Numbered from the stretch's first letter, positions 11,954 through 26,600 are shown. The stretch is DNA of 64,000 nt from Callipepla californica brunnescens (GCA_023055505.1 JALIRH010000013.1:4092001-4156000), one strand, 5' to 3'. The notes: a model not told the origin generated them from the sequence alone. Numbers and translations are program-made.

Positions 11954-13671
11954 CTGGAAAAGACAAAACAAAATTATTCGTTTCTTCTTGTTTTATCATC
12001 ACATTACCAGAACTTCCAGTGCATCACAAACAAAAACTTTATATTGTTCATTACAGCTCTTAATGTACCATGTAAAATCATTCCAGTATATCTTCCCGAT
12101 GTTACCACAGTATTCATGAAGAAGCTTCACCTTTGTACAGTTACTTTCTGTCTCCATCCCCTCTACTTATCAACTTGAATTGATAATAACAAGTCATCTG
12201 TAACAAGAGTGTGGACACAGTTGATTTGGATTATAGGAAAAGAAATCCATAGCCCAGGAAAGGGACACTTTTAATCTGTGTGGGTACAGACTGCAGAATA
12301 AGAAGCCTAACAACATGGTAGGCCTTTTCTTTCTTAACATATCCTCTTACCATTCAGTAAAAGTGTCAGGAGAAAAAGGTTGACTACATTGAGTAGGAGC
12401 CCTCTCTATGCAGGATATGATCTTGGGAAAATTGTGGATTATTTGCACTGAGCAATGAATCAGCTCTTGTAAGTAAGGCAGGTGAACTTCTGGGAGCTAC
12501 TGTGAAGCACCTTTGGCATATCTGGGCTGCAAAGCAGTGGGGCATAGAAGGCAAGATATACATAGACTTAAATTTCTGAGTTTCTGACACCCACAGTCGA
12601 GCAACAGAAGGCGATATGTAAATAGATACTTCACTGTCTGTATTATTGAATGCATCTATTACTGAGACTTTTGATGGTAACAAACTGTGATAAGAAGTCA
12701 GGCTTAATTATGCATATCTCATCACATTTCTCAAATGACACCGATTACATTCACAGCAAAATACAGGTAGCATATTTCCTTGCAACAATTTTATGCATAC
12801 TGGAGTAAGTAGGAAATGGTAATTACTAACATTCAGTGGTGTGATTTGAAAGTCAAGAAAGTAAAGTAAAATAAATACTCATGGTCCTTATGATTATAAA
12901 GTGACCAAGGCCAACAAACAAAACAAAAATCAGTGACAAATTATACTCTTTCCTTGCTGGAAGATAGCTTCTGACTTCTTGTCTTTCGTAACACAGCCAA
13001 GAAAGATGGAGCCGATAGAAGCTTAATCCAACTGAAGTTCAGGAGTAAATCATGATCCTACTGCAAGTGGTGGCCAACCCTGCAGTGTAATGTAGAATAT
13101 ATAGGGACTCATCTGTCTTTGTGAACTAAACTCAGTCCTATTAAGTTGGGGAAGGGAGGGAACTGGGCAGGACAGGATGCAGAGCAGCAATGTGACTGTT
13201 CTGTCTCTGTGAAGATTCTGTCCCCAGTCTTACTTGTATGGCTTAGGTGATCAGCTAAAGGAGTTAACTTCATTGACACTTCAATAAACTACTTGGGAGA
13301 TTTACATCTATGGACAGAAAAAAGAAGGAAGACAGAGAATTCTCTGGAAAGCCTGACTACTGAACATTTTCAAATGTCAAGGATGTGCTGGTGCAGCACT
13401 ACTGTCAGATTTTGACTCCACGCATTTGAATGTCACTAATCTTGTTTCTGTTCAGTATTTTTCTTTTTTTTTTTTTTTTTTTTTCTTTTTCCCTTTCTTC
13501 TTTGGTTCTTTACCACAGGTAGCTCTCACAGGTATGCTCCCAGAGGAGAGAGTCAGATGCCATCCCGAGTCCACACTTTGAGCAGCGATCTCCCTAAGAA
13601 TTTCGCATGTGAACAGGTGGAGGTAGATCGATCCTAACTATAAAAATCTAGACTGTACATAAACATCTCAC
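11954..13671 (-). other. TENM1 intron
   Basis: About 1.7 kb, with a long T run at 13458-13483 on the plus strand. No exon or transposon was recognised. Confidence 0.75.
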
Positions 13672-13791
13672 CTTCCATCTTGTCGACTGATGGTGTATCC
13701 ATACTCATTGTGGTGTAGAAAGCTGACATTCACTCCAACCAAAGGCGTTCCATCTATTGCTATCACCTGGCCTCGAATGACACACGCACGT
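13672..13791 (-). CDS. TENM1: TENM1 exon: transthyretin-related domain, first part
   Basis: This 120-bp exon encodes [20 protein letters not shown] followed by [19 protein letters not shown]. This is the start of the transthyretin-related (carboxypeptidase-regulatory-like) beta domain of teneurins; NVS is a potential N-glycosylation site. The first base completes an Arg codon (AG|A) with the previous exon. The acceptor is TTCTCCTAACAG and the donor GGAAG|GTGAGATG, phase 2 at both ends. It is short and interrupted, so found by splice logic and peptide match. Confidence 0.95.
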
Positions 13792-14509
13792 CTGTTAGGA
13801 GAAAAAGTAGAGACAACAACGTCAGACCCATCAGGACAGTGAGAAGGGTACTGACTTCAGAAACTGAGCTAGCTACACTTCTGCCTCAAACAGACAGAAC
13901 TGCTGTGATGTCATCGTGACTTGATTTTGAATGAAAATTCAAGCAATCCCAAAAGACTGATTTAAAAAAAAACATCTCATGAAGAAGACACACAGGCTGC
14001 CCTATGAATCGTTAGTGATTCAAGAATATGTTTCCATTTCTGTCTATATTTCAGGACACCATTTATTGTGCCAGTGAATATCAATGCAAAGGATTCACTG
14101 ATAGCATGACTTAGTTTGCTGTAGATCTGGTGGCGATGACTTGTGAAAGAGGAGAACGAAACCTCTTCCTCTGCAACTAAGAATAGGGCATTGCTGCCTG
14201 TTAAGAAAAAAAAAAAAAAAAGCTGAACTAATGTGGTGAGGCAGCAGTGAGACACATGATCATAGTTCAACTTCAGAAAGTAACTTTCAGAAAGTAACAC
14301 AGGTAGATCTAAAGAGCACCTAAACAGCTTATAGCCTTCAGAATTTCCTCTAGTACAAGTTGAACTTGCAGCCATTTTCCAGCATAAAAATCTTCCCATT
14401 CCAGTAAAGAGGTTGAAATATGGCAGCACAGCAAAGCGAACCAAAAACAACAGGTATGAAAGTGAACTCATTGTTAAGTAGGTCCAAATGTAGGCTGACA
14501 AACTCATAG

Positions 14510-14760
14510 AAAATGAGAGCTGAAAGGAAATACAAGACTTAATCTTGTCCATTCCTTTGCCTCAGGTAAGATTAACTATGCCTGCATTACTCCAGACAGA
14601 TGCTTGTCTATATCCTCTCCAGGTAACTCACTCCAATCCTTCTGTATGAGTCCTTTACTCCTGACAATTTTTTCCCACTGTTCAAGATAAATCCATACTG
14701 TTGTCTTTTAAGACTGTTACCTTACAATGCTCTCTTAGCTTTAGCTTATATATTCGAAGA
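14510..14760 (-). mobile_element. Ancient CR1/L3-like fragment
   Basis: CCAGACAGATGCTTGTCTAT, CCTCTCC, ACTCCAATCCTTCTG and CCTGACAATTTTTTCCCACT recall, in order, the reverse-complement 3' portion of old CR1/L3 elements. Divergence is high and the ends are not defined. Confidence 0.5.
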
Positions 14761-17700
14761 CTGAAAAATAAAGGAGAAAAACATCATCAAGGATGAGGAA
14801 TAATATATGAAATATCCTCATTGTGCAAATTAAGATCTAGTGAGATTTTCTAAGGGCTTACACATCTATATTCCACTGAAATACCTTCCAGCGTTTTGCC
14901 CCATGCCCTCAGCTATTCTACATTAGCACATTTCTGCCATCTGCAAGGATCCAGGCTTTAGGATCTAATGATACAACTGCACATATTTTGTGGAAATATG
15001 GTTTCATATGGTGAACCGAACAGCGTAGGCAGAAGTATTTTGTTAAGACGTGTAGGGTCAAAAACATTAGGATGCCTATAAAGACAACTGGTATTAATTA
15101 TTTATGATAACCAATAAGCATAAATTTAGACATTGTAATGTCTCCCTTTCAAGCTGAAAGTTCACAACAGACCTCTATAGGCACACGCCAACTTTGTGGT
15201 GTGAAAATTTAACCTAAAGGAAAAATGTGGGTCCTTGAATTAAAATTATTTAAAAGTCTGTATGTAAATTTAAGAAATACCTCTGAGAGACTAAATGATC
15301 TTGATCCAGTGAAATCATATATGTGATTTAGAGACCATAGGGCTTGTTTTGTGAGAAACAAAGCCACAGAACAACAATTTACCACTATGATATCATCAAA
15401 TTGAGTTGACTATGACCTGAGAAAATGCAACTAGTAAAAAGTAAGCCCTTTGTGAGTATGCCATTCGTCACAGTTTTTAATAAAAATTCAATGCTCTCAA
15501 GACATCAAAAGGTAGCAATTATAAGCAAAGTTGATGAGAGTTCTCAGAAGAATGGGAAATGCTGCACTGATGTCAGTACACACCGTTCTGCTACCTCCAT
15601 TAACTAAGTTGGTTGTGGCCTGAGCTGTGGCCAAACCTGCTGCTCCACTGAAGGCAACCAAACCCTTGCTTGTCTCAGCAGTCTCACAAGACTCACTGAA
15701 GAAGAAAAGCCAAGTTCAATTATTCTTTGATGTATTAGAATAGTAACTACTGGTTTTAATTGTTTTCTCATGTTTCTGACATTGACAGGCCTATCTCTCA
15801 CCTTCTAATCCTTTTATTAGTGCAGTCCGTGTTTAAAAAGAATATGGGTCTAAGAGAGACTCATAGGAGTCATCATTATTCAGTACGTTATTCTCGTACT
15901 CCCGCTTGTTCGTTCACTGTTTCTCATTCCACAGATCTATCTTCCGACTCCACTACTTCCTCATATTTTATCAAGCACACCGATTTCTGTGATAACAACT
16001 CATCAAAGTCTTCATTATTTCATACACAGTCTTTTTCCTCTATTCATTCACTTCTCGTTATTCATAAATAATATTAAGAGACTTATCTTTCAACTTCCTG
16101 CTCCTTTTTTTTATTCATCATATTTTACAAGCCACACACATTTACAGTATGTGATAAAGACTCCTAAACCTCATTATTCTACGTTTATCTGTATTGAACT
16201 GTCTTTCCACTCTTTTAGATTTCATATGCTCTAAACCCTCCTTTGTGTTGCTGCATTTGTTCTCATTATTTACTATCTTTTTACTGCCCACTCAAGTTGA
16301 AAAGTCTTCACTCTTTGGCCTCTTCTTGAATTACCACCACCTACTAAATCTCCAGCTGGGCACTGGATCAGGCTTACTTCTAATTTTTGCATTTACTGCA
16401 GGCATTAAGACCTTTTTCAGATTCTTTATGGCCAGCATGAATCCGCAGGGCTGTGGGAAGTAACAAACCAACTCCACACTGCAGCTGCTGACCTGCTTCC
16501 CCAGAGCCCTGACAGCTCATGGAGCGGATGGCCATGCTCTGAAGGGAGCACAATGGCTTGCAGAAGAACTCACTTATTTCCTGTCCTTAACAGAGCTTTT
16601 AAGAGCACCTTCCCCACAGTGATGTCACATTTGATTCCACTGCTATTTCACTCTTTCCTTGCCCCAGTGTTCACCCTTTTTCTTGGACCTTGCTACTGCT
16701 CACTGCTATTCTTAATTTTAATAGAGAAACTTATAAACACCATTATGCCTCCTCAACGTGCCGCATTTTCCTCTTGTCTTCTCAGCCTCTAAGGTTTATT
16801 CTACACATTTGTGACTGGCTTACTTTTATTTCTCATGTGGGATAACAACTCCTATCACCTCTCTTACAGCCACTTACAAAGATTGCATGATTTTGGACTT
16901 AAGGTTCCTCAAATGTTTTAACTTTATAGTGAATGCTAAAATGTCTTTTCCAATTAGGAGTATCTCAGAAGGAACAAGTCCCTGATAAACTGCCTTAGTG
17001 TTTTCAAATGTATTAAAAACATTTCTAGTCCCCTGATGTGCTGTTCTAAAGCTGCAGCTCCAGAGGGAGCAGTTGAGAGAGAGCAGAGATTCCTGTGGGT
17101 TGTAGGTGGCCTAAAAAAAGTGGAATTCCTCTGTCAGTGCTTCATGGGTCATTCTGTGTGCAAGTGAGGAACTCAGCACTGTGACTCTCTGATCTCTGCC
17201 ATGCAGTCTGTTTGACATCTCTAATTTAAAATACAAATAGCCCTTTAAAATTCTAGATGCATTCTTTCACTGCTTGTAAAGCACTTCATTATTCTACCAC
17301 CATTCTGTCTTGCTCTGCTACTTCTTATTTGTTATTTCTCTGCTTTTGTTTAGTGTGTTGTTTCCAATATTCTCTGAGCACCTCAGGCTGAGACATTAGG
17401 CTCAGACGTGGAACTCCGTCAAGCAACGTGTGAATTCGCAAGTGTCACATTACCAGAAGATGTCATTTACTGTATTACATTTCTGATTAAAACCTTCAAT
17501 CAGAGAAATTAAGCTAAAGGCGAGTAAGGTACATTCATTTCTTCCTGCTGACAGTGTTGCTGTAAGCAGCCTTTGAAGGGTAATTAATTCAGTACCATGC
17601 ACTGGACCCTTTTTGTAGGCAATTTGCAGTGAGTCAAATAGCTTGCCAGCAGCATGCATTAAAAACTCCCAGCAAAGAAACAAGCCGAAAATCTTCCTGA

Positions 17701-19704
17701 GAAGGGAAGTTGATAAAACATTTTAATCCTCTACACCATGCTACATGCAGTGGCTCAAATCGTATCATTCCTGATGTAAGCTAGCACATTTCCATTAATT
17801 CAGAATCAGTCTCATATGCCTTTAAGCGTGTCACTGTTCAGGTTAGCAGCATGTCAGAAGCCTTGCACAAATGACATAACAAGAAAATATATGTTATGAA
17901 AACAATCAGTTCCTTAATATTAATTTTGGTCTATGCATCGAACAAACACACTATGTCATAGAAGCCCAGTTTTTAAAAGATTATTTCTAATATAAAGTCT
18001 ACAGTGAAAATGGATAGATGTCCCAGCAGTTGTCAGAACTACTCGTTTTAGTATGTCAGATGATGAAAATGCCAGGAATATGGCAGAGACCAAACACTTT
18101 CAGACTTAAGGACAGAGATAATCTTCACTGTTTTCTGATAGATTTCCCAAAGCAATTCAACATGAAATTGGCATTCTCCACAGTGAGATTCATGGAAACA
18201 TCACTCGTATTGGAATTCCACTGACATATACTACTGTAGGATACTGCATGATGTCCTTTTCAGCAGAAGGATGAGAACACCTGTTTTCAGACTGAAGAAA
18301 TAGATACCTCCTCTTTAATCCTCCTAATGATCTCAGAGATCACAGAGACCATTGCAAGGAAGACCTCTTCCTTGCAAAAAAGAAAAAACAAAACAAAAAA
18401 AAAAACAGATAGAGCTCCTCAAAATTCTACATTTGAGCATCAGTGAGAATGGATACCAATGCTCTGAAACAAATGAATCCTCACAGCACTTCTCGTTGAA
18501 CCACTAATGCTATAAAATAGAGCAGTGCAAGCAGCCAAGAGTTAATATCAGCTGCACAGACAGAACCTGTTCAGCAGTAGCCAAAAAAGGAGATTAGAAA
18601 ACCCAACTATTCTTTAGTCCTCACTGGATAGGCAGGATCACAGATTTGTGATGTATTTACCGTAGCAATAGTAATCTACGTAAGTTTCTTTTTCTGACAA
18701 TCTTAACTCCCAGAAGATGAACAGACACAGCTGACAGCCAGACTAACTATGTCAGGGGAAGATTCTGAACAGATACAGTGCTGCGGAGCTACTGCTCCTT
18801 CTGAGAGCTTGCTTATCCACCATCCTTAAGGAAAATCCAGGCAGTTTTTAATAATGTTTGACTTATGGATGAGCAATTTTTCAACAGCCTGGAAGACTTG
18901 AGGATCAACTGAAGTGTAGACCGATGAACTCCTTGGGGTGCCCAGTACACTGCAGATCACTGCTGACAAAACCCTGGAGACATGACACAGGGCAATTCTC
19001 AAGGCACTGTCCTAACTCTAAAGACAGAGGCAGCCCTATCTGAATCCCAAAGATCTCCGATTTCTTTACCATGTGAGGAAATGATATCTGGAGAGTGCTG
19101 GCACAAGTATAAGTCACAGTCCTTTGTATTATAAAGCCTGAAGTATGAAACCATGGCAAGGACGGGCTGCTGCTCACACACACACCTTCAATGCTCTTCA
19201 TTCTCCTAAAGCATACCAGACACGAGGGTAAAGAAATGAAATACTCAGGAAAAGCTTTTAAATCCAAGTTAAACCCCATCAATGATAGCTTTAAAAGATC
19301 ACTTCCTTATATCTACAAAAGCACGGTGATGGGATTATGTGCAATCTGGCTGCTAACATTTGCAGTGCCACAGAACACCGTTCAGGCGACTTGAGTGCTC
19401 ATCTCCTCTGGGAAAACACCTCATGGTGAGACATTTCCATGAGGAAAATCTTTCACCGGTGACTTGTGTTTTAAACTGCAGTCTCCCGTGTGGCGTGTAC
19501 AGCCACCAAAGATCTTGTACCAGGTGCACTGGCACTCCTCCATTAGTGCTGTACTCAGAGAGACCCGGCTTTGTCAGGCAGGTGCTCTGCATGCAGCTCA
19601 TTCTCATGCCCTATTGTTCTACATATTTATAACATCCTGTTCCGTTATTAATACTGATTAAATGTCTCGGCATTACAGATCAATAAAGACTCTGTTTACA
19701 TATT

Positions 19705-19729
19705 TACTTTATTAATAATTAATAAAGTA
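19705..19729. repeat. Perfect AT-rich palindrome
   Basis: TACTTTATTAAT (19705-19716) and ATTAATAAAGTA (19718-19729) are exact reverse complements around a single A. The structure could extrude as a cruciform or form a hairpin in the pre-mRNA. No element ends or target duplications were recognised around it. Confidence 0.95.
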
Positions 19730-20609
19730 CGAAGACAAAGTGCCTTGAATTCATGTGCAGCTACGGAATGAAGTCGGGGTTGTAACCTAAGTGCAATTTA
19801 CCGTGCCCTGAAAATAAAATAAAAACATCTTATGCCCTTATTACTGGAACATGGTTTATCTAATGTATAGGCCTAGTTGACAGGGTAATAGTTAGGTGAT
19901 GCGGGTGATTTGTAGATCTCCTTGTCAGCATGTAAGTTATAGCTTCCCAGGTGAACTACAGCATAAAAACTTATATGTCCCTATATTTCAAATGCTCAAG
20001 AAAATGTGTGTTACTGGGTTTCTGAGCATGTAAGTGCCTCTCTCCTATTGCACACTTTCCCCATGAAAAGGCAAGCCGATCTCCAAAACACTCAACAGTC
20101 ATGCACTACTGTTTACACAACAGGTAAAGAATAATCTGCAGCACAAAATGGTTGACTTCACACTCCTTATCCATACATAATTAAAGAAAGAAAGTTTGTT
20201 AATTAGATAGCTAGGTTATACATAAATAACGTGCTGAATGTATTACTCTGAATACTAAACAAATACTATCGAGTGGCATACATGAATCCCACACATCTTT
20301 CTGTTTCCTGCCATTACATGCATTTACAGCACAAAGAGATTTTTGAAATACCAATTGTTCACCTTCCACAGTAGTTCAGTCTTGATAATAAGAGCAGTAA
20401 GAATTACCATGGTGCTTTTCTGAGCTAGATGGGTAGAATGAGAACACAATAAGGAAGACCCTCAGCTGTTGGGGCTACAAATTTTGCTACCTTTTAAAAT
20501 ATTTTGCCAATGAAGAATTCTCCTTCATCCAAATATCTCTTTCTCCTAGTTCATCAATTTCCTTGCTGTTCTCAATATTCAGAGGCCTTACATCTAGCAG
20601 AAAACTCAC

Positions 20610-20826
20610 CTGCTTTCAAATGAGATATCTCCTGGGATCACGTGAGTGCTTTCCTTCCCAATAAGAAACCTGATTCGATCATAAAAGAGCCTCGGAGGGT
20701 GCTGAGAGAAAGGTGGCTGGCTGTGTTGGATAAGGTCAAGGGGATCAGGTGAACCTTGGCAGAGAGGACTCGCATAACAATTGTTTTGCTGGCAGCAGTC
20801 GGGGTCTACGCAGTCTGTCAAGCCAT
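20610..20826 (-). CDS. TENM1: TENM1 exon: cysteine-rich segment
   Basis: This 217-bp exon opens DGLTDCVDPDCCQQNNCYAS, continues PLCQGSPDPLDLIQ, and ends in a stretch containing FYDRIRFLIGKESTHVIPGD followed by ISFES. It completes the calcium-binding-like DNLDNDGDGL and CVDPDCC motifs of the teneurin cysteine-rich region that links the EGF stalk to the globular superfold. The acceptor is TTTTCTGTTTCAG and the donor AGCAG|GTGAGTTT. It enters in phase 1 and leaves in phase 2, so unlike the EGF exons it cannot be skipped without a frameshift. Confidence 0.96.
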
Positions 20827-23489
20827 CTGAAACAGAAAATAGAAAGTTCAGAAAACTGTGATTCTGAGAACAAAGCATAGCATTTACTACTGGAAAGCAC
20901 AGGAGGTATTTAATCAATTGGAAGGCATGCTGATTATGATACATTCAAATTCAATAAAGCATTTATGTACACTCTTAATTCCGGGTAGGTGTTTCTCTCT
21001 AATTATTAACTCTGCATCACCTCATAAAATCCCCACATAACAAGGACAAAGTAGAAGTTATGAACCCAGTGACTAGGGAAGAGTGGGACTGCAGAACAAG
21101 CAGAAGAAAATCACCATGTGATACTGCCACATGGGGCAGCTGATCTCTCTGACAGACTTTCACTGTCCCTTCTGTATGTTCACACCTGTGAAGGATATAC
21201 ATTCACTAAGCAGGCTGCAATAACAACAAAGTCTGGAATGTTATATAAGTCCCATAAGCATCCTTACTGTAGTAGTAAAACAGATCCTTGTAGCAGTTTT
21301 CTAACTTCCATTTTAAGCCCTACAATAGCCTTATGTGTGCTTTAGGATGTTTGTTTTCATTTATCGGTTGCAATACTAGGATGATCCCAAAAGGGCAGAA
21401 TCATTACTACGGTCCTTTTGCAGTCGGTGATAGACAAATTCACACCTTGATAAAGGCTTTATCCCAGTGACCTGAGAGGTACAGTCTTCTCCATGGATGT
21501 CTGCCCAAGAAAAGCAAATCTGGTGAATGAAAACAAATCTATTCCTCCTCCCTTCACTCTTCAAGTATGAAAAACAGAAGAAATAATTGATTTTTCAAAA
21601 ATCTACATTCCTTCACAGAGAAACTTGCAGATATATTTGAGGGTGACATTCATTTACTTAGATGTCCAAATCTTGTGATTAAAAGGAAAGTGAAGCACTG
21701 AAGTAAATCTAAATTAAGCACCTAAATAAAACTTAAAATTGGGCCATCAGCATTTAATTGCTTCTATCAGCAGCCCAGACGTCCAAATTGCCTAAATTAC
21801 ATACTTCACCAGAAACTGTCAGATTTAATAAGGTATGGTAAAACGTCCAACTATCCTCTTAAACGTCATTTCATGACTTATCGATTGCTAACTTCCTTGG
21901 ATTGACAAACACACTAATGCATATATGGCAAACAGTAAGGCATCGTATCCTTTAACCTTCAAAAAAGACATATCTTCTTTGTATTTTTGTCAAGGTCAGT
22001 CTGTATAAATGTGGAGTCATCATAACACTGTATGGATTTCCCCTGTGTTAAAATTGGAATGCTACAGCATCAACATACTGTCAGATATTTTCACTTCAAA
22101 CTTTGACTTTTCCTGCTCTGTTCATGCTGACACTTTTGTGCCTATAAAACCCTACCTCCTCAGGGCAAACTGCATTATCAAAGAAGCTGCTGTAGTTTTG
22201 TCACTGACTTTAATGGGTGCAAGACCAGCACTCAGATAACTCTTTTCTCAATAGAGCTCACTGCACTATGTGAGTATTCAGTAAATAACAGCATAAAATA
22301 TTCACTTTGAAAGGAAAGCAAAAGCTCCTCAACTAAACAAACAAGTATAATGAAATGGGATTTCCTGGAATCTGAAAATCTTTGCCTGACCTTGAGCAAG
22401 GTAATTGTCTGGCTAAGCAAAAAAAAAATAACAAATCTCTCCTCCTGCAGCTGGGAAATCAGATAGCTCAGGCTAGGTCTTGTGATGAGACAAGGGCAAC
22501 TGTAGATAGCTAACAACAATAATCTGAACCCCTCAGGTCTAGAAAAGCTGGCGTAGTTACAGGTCAGCTCTTCTATATTCTCCCAGTCCTGGAAGACAAC
22601 AGGCAACTGCTAGCAGGGGGAAAAGGAGTTTCACAGGGCCATGTTGAGTTTATTGACTTTGAGAGTAGCAGTCACTTTACATTCAAGAAAATCTAAAAAG
22701 CTATTGAAATCTGCTAGGAAATCTGTTAGCTGAAACAATAAGAGATCTCCACTCAAAACAAAGCCACACATGGAATGGATGGAGAGGTAAACAATATGAG
22801 TCGAAGGAGGGAGGTTCAATATGCTCTTATGAAAGAAGGAAAAAAATGTATTTTTTGGGTTGAAAAGCAAACTTGGAATTGCAAGGGAAAAAAAATCTAT
22901 ATTTACTGTTCCCTCTTTCTTTGTCCAAAGTATGAGATACTCTATACTCTAAATAAGTGAGTTGAACAGAAAAAAAATCATCAAGTTTACAACTATGCTC
23001 TCCAAGACTGTAAATATTAAATTATTCTACTAGAATTGAACAGGCAACAATTAAAGTAAAATCCCTTGCTTTTATGCTATACTTCTGGTGGAAAGGCTAT
23101 AGCAGTAACAGCTCTTCTTCGAGGAGCTCAGGTACTCCCTGCAAGGCATGAACTGCTGTGAACCTGGGAAATCTGAAAAACATTGGTCTGGCAGAATAAA
23201 TACTAATCATTAAAAAGACATGCTTATTCCAGAATAACTATCTGTGGGGAAGCTATTTTGGAGTAATTTATTCTGCTGTACCTACTCTGATTAATTTTTT
23301 CCTTGTCAACAAGCTATTCGATGTGGGAACTGAGCTGACCTGATTCTCTCACTTATGTAAGAGGCAAGAAAATTCTCAGAAATATTAGAATCTGAAGATT
23401 TGCTTAGAAAATAGATAGCTATAAAGATGACAATTAAATTCTTTACAATTGCTTTCTCTAATAGAATCCTCATTCTTTTATGCGTTGGT

Positions 23490-23640
23490 CATAGATTCAT
23501 AGATACATTAGGTTGGAAAGGACCTACAAGATCATCTAGTCCAACCATCTTCCCACCACCATCCCTACCCACCAAGCTACTAAATCAAATCCTTTAGCAA
23601 CTCATCTAAATGCTTCTTGAACAGCGCTAGGGACAACAGC
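23490..23640 (-). mobile_element. CR1 LINE fragment, 3' end
   Basis: CATAGATTCATAGATACATT, GGTTGGAAAGGACCTACAAG and ATCATCTAGTCCAACCATC are the reverse complement of a CR1 3' end. The fragment is about 150 bp, 5' truncated, in the same orientation as TENM1. Confidence 0.9.
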
Positions 23641-26600
23641 TTATATCTGGCAACAAGCACTTGCCATTCATAAAGAAAGCAGCCAAAGGGAAAGCAGTTC
23701 TCCATTTTCTGAGCAGATTCCATTTTCATCCATTCTTTGCAAAGTGACCACCATACAAACCCATACAGATTCTGCTCATGGAGTTATTTTGGCTTGAATT
23801 ACTTGCAACTGGTTTCATTTCCCTCTCCAGTGTCTCAGGGCTATGAAAGGGTGAGTTTCCCACTAGGAAGGGTGTGCAGTTGCAGAAGCCTACCTGAATA
23901 ACCTGGGTGGTATTTGTCCTAACAGCACAAGGAATGGATGTTGAGTATGTATTTAAGATTTTTTAACTATAATAGTTTTAATAATGCAACTTTTAGCTTT
24001 TTTCCTTTTTTTTTTTTTTTTTTTCCCAAACAATCAAACAGAATCCAGAACATTTAATCTGCTTGGATAAAACTGAAAACAATTTCTCACCCTTTGATGA
24101 AGTAGAAGAATAAAACACCTACTTTGAGGCGAATGTAGAACCCTTAATCCAAACTAAATTGTTAAACTTAAGGTTCATTAATCTTCTGCTTTAAATAAAA
24201 AAAAAAAGGGAAAAAATCCCACAAATATTAACTCTGAAATCAAATATCGACATGAAATGTTCTGTGATTTCTATTTCAATACAAATTATTGAGGACGTTT
24301 TGTTCCAGTCTTCTCATACACACAGATTGCCTTATTTGGATCTAGTGGCACAGAGAAATGGAGAAACAGTGACCTTCCTCAGCTGAAGCCTCCACTTCCA
24401 GAGCATTCCATAAATCTGATATTCCTGCCTCCTGCAAAGGTTTTCTTTACTTATCTTCTGGCTGCTATAATTCAGCATGATACCCATTAAAAGGAATTTG
24501 TAAATGCAGGTGTAGGTTATGTTTTCAACAAATCAACCCTATTTAAATTGAGATTTTTAATCCATGAGAATAACCCAGAAAAAAATCCATCTTCTTTATA
24601 ACCCTTGGAAATAGCACACACATGTCATTTTACTTCTCAACCAATGGTCACAGTTGTTAGGGTTTTTTTTTGTGTGTGTGCGTGTGTGTGTTAAGTTTTC
24701 AGATCAGGAGCCAACTATTAAACAACTTAGCGTGTTAAGAAAACACCAGGGTTTCTATTACATCTCAAGAGACAACAGTAAGAAGTATGAACAAACCACT
24801 GCAAACAGCAGAGGCTCTAATTCATACAGCAGGGGACTCTGTATGTCGGAGTTTTTACTGTCAATTATAAACCGTGCATCACAGCATAGGTGTAGGCAAA
24901 GATATATTACAGAGGTGTAAACGACTTTGGTTTGCTATTAACATTTTTAAATTTATCTGATATCAAAGGCAGTCAGGGACCTTCACAGTGCAGTGCAGAT
25001 TATACAATAAAGCGATTCAGATTTTGGTGAGAGAAATTCCAAATTCATGAGATGGCAAAAATTACACATTCACAACTTCCAGGTATTTTGCTTTGTGCGC
25101 ACAAGGTAACTATAGACCTTTAAAAAAAAAAAGAAAAGTAAATAAACTAGACAGTCAAAATACTTCCAACATTATTGCTAAACCAGAATCCACAAAGACC
25201 AACCTGAGGATAAAAAGCGCTTCACAGCGCTCTTAAATAATTTAAGCAACTTCAAAGAGAAGGCAGAGCATGCCAAAACAAGCTGCTCTGCTCTCAGCCT
25301 CACCACTCCTCTCTGCACTGCTGTATAGCAGTGCTGGGATGAGATTTGCTCATTTCCTTGCTGGGAAAAGGATCCTTTCAGGAAACTTTCAATACAGAAT
25401 GACATTAATATTTACTGTGTCAGAGGTTTGTGTCAATGGAATCACACAATGCTGTCCAACAAAAAAGAAAACAACAAAGGCCATGGAACAAATGAAATAG
25501 TTTAGATCTGGTAAGAACGGAGCAGTTCCCAGCGCAGCAGTGGTCCCTTTCCCAGCTCACCAATGCAAAGTGCAGGAACTTTCACCATAGCTTCTTCTCT
25601 ATTAAACCACTCCGAGGTTTTATTGGCTGGATATGGAAATGCCAAATTCAATTGAATTCTACCTACCACTTTACTGGGTTACTGCAGATTTTAATAATCT
25701 GCCCCCATTATCAAATGGCAGCAGCAAAATGCAAATAGTAATAAGAATCACTATTCTTCTGCTTTAAAGTTCAAAGAGCACAGTTCTTATCCCTTGAAGC
25801 TTTTTCGTACATGGAGAAGGCACTGATAAAGCTCTCTACTTTAGGTTTGAGGTTTTGTATTTACTGTAAAAACCATTCTGCTGCATGTAGCAGCCTATGT
25901 GCTTATACCTTACTTGCACATGTATGCAGGGATACTCACAAACACATGTACCAAGAAATGTATGTGCTCACTCTCATGAATATCAAAAGGACTGCCAAGC
26001 AGTATACTGCATTTCATATAAACAGCACCAATGCCCTCTGCTTTCACTGCTGCAGTGACCCAGTGGTGCCTGTGTAAGTGCTCTAGCTCTCAATACAGAT
26101 CCTGATGAGTGCAAGGCAGGGATGGAGCTCTGAAAGCAAACCTCCAGAACATTTTCACAGAAAGCAAAATGAGCTGCAAGTTTATCCCTTCAGTAAACAG
26201 ATTTTGTTCTCTGAACTTCTTATTCGCAACAATAGTAAAAAACTCAACACTGAAATTCTCACATCTTGAGGGATTTGAGCTTTCCAGTAATTAAACTCAA
26301 ATAGTCAATTGCCCAACACTTTTGTTGTTTGTGAAGAAAAATCCGCAGGAGTCTTCAACTTACATTTGCTTGCTTTCTTTTGCAGACTTCAAGTAAGCTT
26401 TAAACAATGCCTGTGCCAACTTGTTTCACCACAGGCTCAGTTAAGCCCAATTAGGGTTGCCAGGAATCTGGGCGAACTAAATCAAAGAGGAACTTTGGAA
26501 GAGAACAGGCAGCAGCAACATTAACGAGACTGCTGCTTATTTGTAATGCATTAATCCAAACGTCTCCTCAAATTCCAGCTGTAATATGTAGAATGCAGCA

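Larger units (their letters stand above)
13792..20609 (-). other. TENM1 intron, 6.8 kb
   Basis: Intron with an ancient CR1-like fragment near 14510-14760, a perfect AT-rich palindrome at 19705-19729 and AT-rich background. The 191-codon frame on the minus strand at 13977-14552 runs through a poly-T tract and the CR1-like remnant and is not a gene. Confidence 0.75.

Noticed and set aside
13977..14552. 191-codon minus-strand frame starting MDKIKSC
   Set aside because: It runs through a T run (poly-Phe) and an old CR1-like stretch, has no recognisable domain, and lies in an intron with chance stops either side.
24669..24690. TG dinucleotide stretch near 24670 as a regulatory Z-DNA element
   Set aside because: Too short and interrupted to support more than a simple repeat.
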